Positions 1 to 5,621 of a DNA stretch of 8,117 bases are shown here, one piece after another (position 1 is the first letter of the stretch; each line of letters starts with the position of its first letter). The notes under the pieces are model-generated. The model was given only the letters and a program-made list of their open reading frames with translations. It made no database searches and was not told the origin of the DNA. Both the position numbers and the translations under genes were made by a program. This DNA comes from Planctomycetota bacterium (GTDB lineage Bacteria; Planctomycetota; Brocadiia; SM23-32). The stretch lies in NCBI GenBank assembly GCA_018334735.1, contig JAGXLK010000087.1, forward strand, positions 1-8,117, read 5' to 3'.

Positions 1-140
1 GGGAATTCGGACTCGGAGCCGTGACGGGGAATAAAAGCAGAGGTAAAATGAAGAGCGTGGACGTCGATTTCCTGCTCCGCGATCAACTTCGCGGCCAGCT
101 GGCTATCGAGTCCGCCGGAGAACAGGGCGATTGCTTTCAT
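1..140 (-). CDS. PP-loop ATPase, ThiI/thiouridylase-like (5' part only)
   Basis: Only the first 46 codons are present; the gene runs off the left edge. The translation begins MKAIALFSGGLDSQLAAKL. SGGLDS at residues 8-13 is the ATP-binding PP-loop of the N-type ATP pyrophosphatase superfamily, whose members adenylate a substrate before sulfur or nitrogen transfer (ThiI, MnmA, TilS, QueC). The following strand and the phrase ALHFTSAF resemble the ThiI-like/thiouridylase branch rather than QueC or TilS, but this comes from memory of the family. The start is well supported: the mRNA reads GGAG-TTTTAG-ATG. It starts 19 bp after the mnmA stop in the same direction, so the two are probably cotranscribed, which fits a role in tRNA thiolation. 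The exact substrate cannot be decided from this fragment. Confidence 0.75.
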   Translation of the reverse strand, partial: MKAIALFSGGLDSQLAAKLIAEQEIDVHALHFTSAFIPRHGSESEF

Positions 141-159
141 CTAAAACTCCTCGCGTGTT

Positions 160-1224
160 TTACTCGATAATTCCTCCACCGAGAACAGTGGGGCCGTCGT
201 AGAAGACGGCCGCCTGGCCCGGGGTGGGCGCTTTCTGATCTTCGTCGAAACTGATTTCTGCCGAGTCATTTGGTTGAGGCGCAACGGTTGCCAGGGTACC
301 CGGATGGCGATACCGGATCCGTACCGATGCTCGGAATGGGGTTTCGGAACAAATCCGGGAAACCCAATTCAGATTCGTCAAACGACAATTGTTTTTCATA
401 ATGTGGTGTTTTTCGCCCACGACGATCCGATTGCAATTCGGTTCGATCCTCACCACATAAAGCGGTTCGGACCAAGAAATGCCTATACCCCGTCTTTGCC
501 CAATGGTAAAATCGATGATGCCATGGTGTTTGCCGAGAAGCTCACCGGAGACATGGATTATCGGACCCGGCTCGGCCAGTTCAGGACACCGTTTTCGCAG
601 CAACTCGCGGTATCCTCCGTGAGGGAGGAAACACAGATCCTGACTTTGGGGTTTGTCATGGACCGGCAGATCAAATTCTGTGGCCAGAGCCCTCACTTCG
701 GTCTTGTCCTTTTCTCCGAGTGGAAAGACGGCATCGGCAAGCTGTTTCTGAGAAAGCCCGAAGAGAAAATAGGATTGATCTTCGGCTCCTGCTCCTGCCC
801 GCAGGTGGTAGCGACCGGTTTCCGGGTCCTGCGATACGCGGGCGTAGTGCCCCGTGGCGAGGTGATCGCAGCCGATGGCCTTTATTTTGTCCATCAGAAA
901 ACCAAACTTGACCTGGCGGTTGCAATGCACACAGGGATTGGGGGTGCGACCGCTGGCGTATTCCTGCACGAAGTGTTCCAGAACAGTTTCTTCAAACCAG
1001 GATCGGCAATCGTAAATTTCCAGCGGGATATCGAGGATTTCTGCCACCTCCCGGGCATCCTCGGTGGCTCTTCGAGGCTTTCCTTCAGAGGTGCCGTAGC
1101 GGGGGAGGATCATGGTGACCCCATGGATATCCCACCCTTCTCTGGTGAGTAGAGCGGCCGCGACCGAAGAGTCGACCCCTCCCGACATTGCTACGGCAAC
1201 GGACTTGTCGTGTTTAGAAGTCAT
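160..1224 (-). CDS. mnmA: tRNA-uridine 2-sulfurtransferase MnmA
   Basis: MnmA installs the 2-thio group on wobble U34 of tRNA Lys/Glu/Gln in the cytoplasm, using ATP to adenylate the base and a persulfide as sulfur donor. The ORF is 357 aa from an in-frame GTG at 1231-1233, or 354 aa from the ATG at 1222-1224 chosen here. Neither start has a clear Shine-Dalgarno. In 357-aa numbering the family signatures are all visible: PP-loop SGGVDS (17-22), TPNPCVHCN (97-105) with the expected nucleophile C104, ATGHYAR (126-132), EDQSYFL (151-157), SQDLCFL (197-203) with the second catalytic cysteine C201, and FTIGQRRGIGI (242-252). The C-terminal beta domain ends in FYDGPTVLGGGII. The length is normal for the family. 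The site corresponding to Asp99 of the E. coli enzyme is cysteine (C101), a known variant. A same-strand PP-loop gene follows after 19 bp, and an inverted repeat lies in the leader. Confidence 0.96.
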   Translation of the reverse strand: MTSKHDKSVAVAMSGGVDSSVAAALLTREGWDIHGVTMILPRYGTSEGKPRRATEDAREVAEILDIPLEIYDCRSWFEETVLEHFVQEYASGRTPNPCVHCNRQVKFGFLMDKIKAIGCDHLATGHYARVSQDPETGRYHLRAGAGAEDQSYFLFGLSQKQLADAVFPLGEKDKTEVRALATEFDLPVHDKPQSQDLCFLPHGGYRELLRKRCPELAEPGPIIHVSGELLGKHHGIIDFTIGQRRGIGISWSEPLYVVRIEPNCNRIVVGEKHHIMKNNCRLTNLNWVSRICSETPFRASVRIRYRHPGTLATVAPQPNDSAEISFDEDQKAPTPGQAAVFYDGPTVLGGGIIE

Positions 1225-1254
1225 CGTAAACACTTTAAAAACAAGGACTTAGCC

Positions 1255-1279
1255 AGCCTGCACCTTACGGATGCAGGCT
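1255..1279 (-). repeat. Inverted repeat in the mnmA leader
   Basis: Perfect 8-bp arms, AGCCTGCA (1255-1262) and TGCAGGCT (1272-1279), are separated by 9 nt. The element lies 30 bp upstream of the mnmA ATG. In the minus-strand transcript it would form a GC-containing hairpin. A T-rich stretch (TTGTTTTTAAA) begins about 11 nt after the 3' arm. That is too far for a standard terminator, but an attenuator, an mRNA-stabilising hairpin or a protein-binding palindrome are all possible. The pairing is seen directly; the function is unknown. Confidence 0.5.
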
Positions 1280-1345
1280 ATATAAAACGGCGCATGCTGT
1301 TCAGGCGTAAGAATTTACAACGACAAGAAGTGTTGTGAACGGTCT

Positions 1346-1374
1346 TCAATAAAGATTCTACCCTAATTTGGCAA
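1346..1374 (-). promoter_or_regulatory. Weak candidate promoter for mnmA
   Basis: On the minus strand TTGCCA (1374-1369, 5 of 6 matches to the sigma70 -35 box) is followed after 17 bp by TATTGA (1351-1346, 3 of 6 matches to the -10 box). This would give a leader of roughly 115 nt that includes the inverted repeat. The -10 match is poor, so this is only the best candidate between the upstream hairpin and mnmA. Confidence 0.3.
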
Positions 1375-1411
1375 GGTTGGCTTCCAATTATCCGTAAAAT
1401 CCGGGCCAGGA

Positions 1412-1445
1412 TTTCTCAGTGTGCCTTTCACGGTACACTGAGAAA
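1412..1445 (-). terminator. Strong hairpin after the nucleoside hydrolase gene
   Basis: Arms of 14 nt (1412-1425 and 1432-1445) pair along their whole length with one G-U pair, closing a 6-nt loop. The hairpin lies 21 bp after the stop codon of the minus-strand nucleoside hydrolase gene and before mnmA, the usual place for a terminator. No U-tract follows the stem on the minus strand (AAATCCTGG). It may therefore be a non-canonical terminator or a 3'-end-protecting hairpin rather than a classic intrinsic terminator. No plus-strand gene reads into it. Confidence 0.5.
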
Positions 1446-1466
1446 AACGGGTTAGGGCCAGTGTGG

Positions 1467-2399
1467 TTACTTGTTCCTTGCTTCCGAGAATATCTTGTTG
1501 AGGTGTTTGTGAAATCGTTTCTTATCGCTATCAATAGCGACCCGGTGCGGGCCATCCGGGTCGGCATCGAAGTACGTCCATCCCGTAATCCGATCCTTCT
1601 CGAGTTCGAAACCTCGCGACAGGTCGTAATTGGCGAGTTTGATCCCCATTCTGCCCCGCTGGCAGGTGCAGAGGTTGGGCTCGAGGAGGCAGGCGGCGGT
1701 GAAGGGGTCGTGGAGACCCGTGCCATCCGATTTCTTCTGTTCGTTCCAGGCCCCGCAGCACTGTCGCAGGGGATCGAATATTTCGCCCTCGAAGAGGGTT
1801 TCAGCTTCTTCCCCCGTGAGATGGAGGGGGCCGGTTATATTGACCGGAAAAACCGTGTGGTTGGGCAGGTTGCGCGAGAGAAGGGCGCAAGCGGCTGCGG
1901 GATCCAGCATGATGTTACACTCTGTCCGGGGTTCATCCGGATCATATCCGAGCCGCCCGCCCATGGTGTAAATGGCCTTCAGTGTCCGGGCCGTCTCGGG
2001 ATAGCTGGTGGCGAACAGGGCCGCGTTTGTCGTGGGGCCGACCGTCAGGAGCGCGATTTCGTCGGGATTATCGCGGACGACTGATTCCATCAGGCTGAGG
2101 GCATCCGCCGGGCGGCCAGATCCCCGTTCCGGAGAACCATCAAGGATGACATCCTGGTTGACGTGGTGACCCCACCAGTAGCGATTGGGTAAGACAGGTG
2201 ACTCGGCTCCGGCGACGACGGGGATTTCAGGGTGCCCAAAATGGCTGCAGACTTTTTCGGCGATTTTGGCCCGCAGATCAGCCTGAAACCCGACGGTTGT
2301 CACCCCCATCAGTTCGCATTCGGTGTGGAGAAGAAGATAAGCCAGGCAGACGGCATCATCCGAGTCTGTCCCGATATCGGTATCAAGAAAAATTTTCAC
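1467..2399 (-). CDS. Inosine-uridine preferring nucleoside hydrolase family protein
   Basis: Members cleave the N-glycosidic bond of ribonucleosides, giving a free base and ribose for purine/pyrimidine salvage, using an active-site Ca2+. The 310-aa protein has the family length and no signal peptide, so it should be cytoplasmic. The Ca2+/ribose-binding Asp cluster is DTDIGTDSDDA (residues 6-16), the longer DTDIGxDxDDA form rather than DTDPGxDDA. The core also shows LLTVGPTTNAAL (117-128), ECNIMLDPAAA (160-170, ribose-contacting Asn162) and HDPF (230-233), whose His/Asp belong to the active site. All metal-site residues appear intact. The start is GTG at 2399-2397, with GGAGAAG ending 7 nt upstream in the mRNA. 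Substrate preference (purine, pyrimidine or other riboside) cannot be read from the sequence. No transporter or kinase gene is adjacent. Confidence 0.92.
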   Translation of the reverse strand: MKIFLDTDIGTDSDDAVCLAYLLLHTECELMGVTTVGFQADLRAKIAEKVCSHFGHPEIPVVAGAESPVLPNRYWWGHHVNQDVILDGSPERGSGRPADALSLMESVVRDNPDEIALLTVGPTTNAALFATSYPETARTLKAIYTMGGRLGYDPDEPRTECNIMLDPAAACALLSRNLPNHTVFPVNITGPLHLTGEEAETLFEGEIFDPLRQCCGAWNEQKKSDGTGLHDPFTAACLLEPNLCTCQRGRMGIKLANYDLSRGFELEKDRITGWTYFDADPDGPHRVAIDSDKKRFHKHLNKIFSEARNK

Positions 2400-2435
2400 G
2401 GAAGAACTTCTCCGGAAGTGTTCAGGTTGAGATAT

Positions 2436-2463
2436 ACATTAAAGGGCCAGAGGCATCTGTCAA
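2436..2463 (-). promoter_or_regulatory. Candidate promoter for the nucleoside hydrolase gene
   Basis: On the minus strand a perfect -35 consensus, TTGACA, occupies 2463-2458. The -10 is ambiguous: TAATGT (2441-2436) at 16 bp spacing matches 3 of 6, while the better-looking TATATC lies 21 bp away. Its position 40-65 bp before the GTG start fits. The -35 box is convincing and the complete promoter less so. Confidence 0.4.
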
Positions 2464-2559
2464 CTAAAGTTTTTGCCTTTATGAAGTGGGCAGGGAGTTG
2501 TGCGTATTTTGGAAGTCGTTGGCTGCCCGTTGCGCTCACGCACTGAGATGATACAGAGT

Positions 2560-2588
2560 TTGCAATAAATGAGTGCGGACAGTATAGT
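2560..2588 (+). promoter_or_regulatory. Sigma70-type promoter for the protease operon
   Basis: TTGCAA (2560-2565, 4 of 6) and TATAGT (2583-2588, 5 of 6) are separated by an ideal 17 bp. Transcription would start near 2595, about 55 nt before the ATG at 2651. It is the best plus-strand match in the 251-bp divergent intergenic region, and the two opposing promoter candidates there are about 100 bp apart. Confidence 0.55.
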
Positions 2589-2650
2589 GATTCAGTAGTT
2601 TCGTCTTTCTGTATCGGGGGATTCCATAGATAGTTTTGGGAAGACTTTTG

Positions 2651-3664
2651 ATGCATTTCGAATCGAACAATAGATTGCTCAGGCGCAATATCCTGGTGGC
2701 ATTCTCTGTCGGGACAGTGCTTTTTTTGGGATTGTCGGGCTTTGTTTTTGCTGAAACCGTCTACTTGCGAAGTGGAAATATCGTAACTGGCAAGATCCTG
2801 GTAAAAAAGGCGAGGGTAACGGTTTTGGATATTGGTTTCACTGTTTTGGAGATTCCGAACGACCGAATTCTTAAGGTTGAAAACGCTGAGCCGGAAGAAG
2901 ACAGTGGGAATGGATCAGAGGAAGTTCTTTCGGGGAAAACTCTTTACACGGAAGCCAAACGGTCGAAAAAACCGGTTCAGGATTTGGTAGCAGAATTTGG
3001 TGAAGGCGTTGTGCTTGTGCGCACCCCTTCGGGGATGGGAAGTGGTTTTTTGATCCATTCTCAAGGCTATTTAATCACGAACGCTCACGTAATTGAAAGA
3101 GAGACGAATATATCGGTCACATTATTTTTGCAGGGCGAGGAACGTCTCACGCGGCGTAAAATCAAGAAGGTTGAAATAGTCGCGTTGAATCCTTTTGCCG
3201 ATTTGGCGCTTTTAAAGCTGGTTCCACCGGAAGATCTGAAGCTCACGTGTCTTTCGTTTGGAGATATGGATAGAGTGAGAACGGGTGACCAGACGTTTGC
3301 GGTTGGAAACCCTCTTGGTTTTGAAAGAAGTGTTTCTGAAGGTATTATAAGTTCGAAAGCTCGGGCATTTCAGGGAATGGTTCTTCTACAGACAACGGCG
3401 CCGATCAATCCAGGTAACAGCGGGGGGCCCCTTTTGAATATGAGAGGAGAGGTGATCGGTGTTACAAATATGAAGATGGGATTTTTGTCCGAGGGAATGG
3501 GGTTTGCGATTCCGGTGAATTTTGTCAAGGATTTTTTGAAGTTTCGGGATGCTTTTGCGTACGACAAAGATAATCCGAACACCGGTCACCATTATTTGGA
3601 GCCGCCAAACGAATCCGAGAAAGGAGATTCTGATGCGAAGGACGAGAAGGTTCAACCTGGTTGA
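2651..3664 (+). CDS. Exported trypsin-like (S1C/HtrA-type) serine protease without PDZ
   Basis: The 337-aa protein is a predicted exported endopeptidase. I chose ATG 2651 because GGGAAG ends 7 nt upstream; an in-frame TTG at 2636 would add 5 residues. A signal peptide is clear: RRN, a hydrophobic stretch, then cleavage after VFA (about residue 34). Residues 35-77 form a small beta-rich module (TVYLRSGNIVTGKI ... LEIPNDRILKVE) often found at the N-terminus of exported bacterial proteins. After an acidic linker comes a chymotrypsin-fold domain of about residues 110-300 with all three catalytic residues: TNAHV (His146), NPFADLALLK (Asp184) and PGNSGGPL (Ser257). The C-terminus is a short charged tail and no PDZ domain follows, unlike DegP/DegS. 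Its end overlaps the next gene by 32 bp. Quality control or processing of envelope proteins is likely by family; the substrate is unknown. Confidence 0.88.
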   Translation: MHFESNNRLLRRNILVAFSVGTVLFLGLSGFVFAETVYLRSGNIVTGKILVKKARVTVLDIGFTVLEIPNDRILKVENAEPEEDSGNGSEEVLSGKTLYTEAKRSKKPVQDLVAEFGEGVVLVRTPSGMGSGFLIHSQGYLITNAHVIERETNISVTLFLQGEERLTRRKIKKVEIVALNPFADLALLKLVPPEDLKLTCLSFGDMDRVRTGDQTFAVGNPLGFERSVSEGIISSKARAFQGMVLLQTTAPINPGNSGGPLLNMRGEVIGVTNMKMGFLSEGMGFAIPVNFVKDFLKFRDAFAYDKDNPNTGHHYLEPPNESEKGDSDAKDEKVQPG

Positions 3665-5498
3665 TAAAGTTGCAGTTCTGTTTTTTGTGCTGGTTTTTGC
3701 TGTTGTTCCGTTACACGCCGGGGAATTTGAACAATTTATCCCGAGTGATGTTACCAACTATTCTGTTATACACAGTTATCCCACCACTGTTGCCAAACTC
3801 AAGAAAAGTCCGTACGGCAGTATCATTGAGGAAGAAGAATTTAAGGGGATGGTTGATAGCATCAGCTCGAAACTGGACGAACAGCTGTCAGAATTCAGGA
3901 AACAGGTCGGTGTCAAACTGGAAGATTTTGCTGACTTGCCTACAGGGCGGATTGCCCTTGCAATGAAACGTCAGTTTGCTGCGGGATCAATTGATGCGGT
4001 GGCAAATCCTTTTAGCCGAAGGAAACCGCAGAGTTTCGGTGATACATGGGTCCTGATTTTGATCGAGGTTGACGGGAAAGAGCAGGCCGCAAACCAGCTA
4101 TTAGGTCGGCTGTTGTTGAGAGCGAAAAAAGAAAAACAGATCCAGATTGAGACTGAAACATTCAGGGATTACAAGATACAACATATTGTCATAACGCCAG
4201 CACAGGGCGGGAAAGTTTCCGACGAAAAGCTGAAGGATCTCGACCCCGAATTGCGTAAGATGATGGAAGAGTCGGAGTCGGATTCCGCTGCTCAGCAAAG
4301 CTATGATTGCTATGTTAATATCAGCAATGGAATTATGGCGATAGCGACCGGCAGTGATCGGAGCTTACTGGAACGCCATCTCGTGCTCCGTGAAGGCGGC
4401 AATATCCCGTCTTTGAAACAGAATGAACTTTATGAGGAACTCAAGCTGCGGCTTACAGGAAAGGCTGATTATCTGACGTTTCAAAATATGCAGCCGATGT
4501 GGAAAATGTTCGAGCCCGCTGATGGAAGGCAGAATGGTTTCTCTGTCGGAAAATTTGTATCTGAACTGGGGATAACAAACATAAAAGGCCAGATCAGCAA
4601 GACACAGATTATGGAAGAGGGAATATACAACGAGTCTTTTCTCAAAGTAACTTCTCCGCACAACGGGCTCTTGCGCGCTATCGATCCGGAGGGCAAAGCC
4701 AATGTGAAACCGCCTGTATTTGTGGATAGAGATGCCGCGTTGTTTGCAGGCGGATATTTCGATGTGCCGGTGTTTTGGCAGGAAATTAAAGCCGCCATTA
4801 AAAGGATTAATCCCCAGATGCATGGGCAGATCGAACAGAATCTCAATAATCCGCAAAACCCAATCCATGTTGAAAAGGATCTGATAAATACGCTTGGTAC
4901 CCACTGGTTCGTTTACGTACCGGCCGAACTCATAAGTCCGAATCCGCCAAAGTTTTTGAATCTCATGTTCGTGTGCGATATGAAGGATGTTGCTACGTTG
5001 GGGGGAACAATCCAAAAAATCATGGCGTTCCCTCAGATGCAGGGCAAACTCAGCAGCATTGAATTCAAAGGCAAAGAGATCTACCAGGCGCCTCAATTAG
5101 GTGGCGGAACGGTAGGAAACGGCGTTGAAATGCCGTCTTTTCAGATCTGCTTTGCGTTTGTCAACAATCGCCTTATTATTACAACAAGCCCGTCTCTGAT
5201 AAAACAAGCTATTCGGTCAAGCACGCGCGGGCAGAGCCCACTGCTGAATAACGATAAGTTTCAGAGGGGGCTGTCGCATATGCTTGAGCGCCCTTCAATG
5301 GTAGCTTATGCCGATACGCTGCCAATGGCAAAATGGATTTGGTCGTTTTTTGACGCGCTGCCGGAACATGAAATTGAATTCGATCTCCCGGAATTCAAAA
5401 CGGTTGAAAAGTATCTCTCAGCCGCGTCAATTACCGGCAGGTGGGAGAAAGATGGAATGATTTCCAAGACCTGGTGGCCTTTCCCAGAGGGAAACTGA
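3633..5498 (+). CDS. Exported DUF3352-like protein with internal duplication
   Basis: This 621-aa protein has no known biochemical function. ATG 3633 is chosen because AGGAG lies 6 nt upstream, although the frame is open back to 3549. Residues 1-29 are a signal peptide (RRTRR, hydrophobic core VAVLFFVLVFAVV, cleavage near LHA-GE), and no other membrane segment is evident. The start of the mature protein (FEQFIPSDVTNYSVIHSYP followed by LKKSPYG) has the look of DUF3352-type secreted proteins, where a phrase like 'LPxDtxxy' precedes a 'tplGrl' motif. The two halves share an order of motifs (about 32-341 and 363-616), suggesting tandem copies of one unit. The gene overlaps the upstream protease by 32 bp, so translation is probably coupled, and it ends before a strong terminator. 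A substrate, inhibitor or partner role for the protease is conceivable but unproven. The DUF3352 assignment is by resemblance only. Confidence 0.8.
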   Translation: MRRTRRFNLVDKVAVLFFVLVFAVVPLHAGEFEQFIPSDVTNYSVIHSYPTTVAKLKKSPYGSIIEEEEFKGMVDSISSKLDEQLSEFRKQVGVKLEDFADLPTGRIALAMKRQFAAGSIDAVANPFSRRKPQSFGDTWVLILIEVDGKEQAANQLLGRLLLRAKKEKQIQIETETFRDYKIQHIVITPAQGGKVSDEKLKDLDPELRKMMEESESDSAAQQSYDCYVNISNGIMAIATGSDRSLLERHLVLREGGNIPSLKQNELYEELKLRLTGKADYLTFQNMQPMWKMFEPADGRQNGFSVGKFVSELGITNIKGQISKTQIMEEGIYNESFLKVTSPHNGLLRAIDPEGKANVKPPVFVDRDAALFAGGYFDVPVFWQEIKAAIKRINPQMHGQIEQNLNNPQNPIHVEKDLINTLGTHWFVYVPAELISPNPPKFLNLMFVCDMKDVATLGGTIQKIMAFPQMQGKLSSIEFKGKEIYQAPQLGGGTVGNGVEMPSFQICFAFVNNRLIITTSPSLIKQAIRSSTRGQSPLLNNDKFQRGLSHMLERPSMVAYADTLPMAKWIWSFFDALPEHEIEFDLPEFKTVEKYLSAASITGRWEKDGMISKTWWPFPEGN

Positions 5499-5533
5499 GG
5501 ACCGCCCGGATTACGCTATGTTCGTGATTACTT

Positions 5534-5572
5534 AGAATGCCGCTTCAGGGCGGCATTCTCGTTTTCATTTTT
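5534..5572 (+). terminator. Rho-independent terminator of the protease operon
   Basis: A perfect 10-bp stem (AGAATGCCGC 5534-5543 with GCGGCATTCT 5550-5559) closes the 6-nt loop TTCAGG. It is followed by a T-rich tail (TCGTTTTCATTTTT). It lies 35 bp after the stop of the DUF3352-like gene and ends the two-gene transcript. The next gene starts only 50 bp downstream, so it either has its own promoter near here or depends on read-through. Confidence 0.85.
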
Positions 5573-5621
5573 CCCCGGAAGTTCAGATTATTTGTTCTTT
5601 TCGTTTCTGCAGGAGTGTGGA

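Noticed and set aside
274..1152. A 292-codon open frame on the plus strand
   Set aside because: It lies wholly antisense to mnmA, whose motifs are unmistakable. Its translation has no recognisable domain.
1419..2084. A 221-codon open frame on the plus strand
   Set aside because: It is antisense to the nucleoside hydrolase gene, has no domain pattern, and begins in the intergenic hairpin.
4365..5096. A 243-codon open frame on the minus strand
   Set aside because: It is the shadow of the DUF3352-like gene on the opposite strand. No ribosome site or protein family was recognised.
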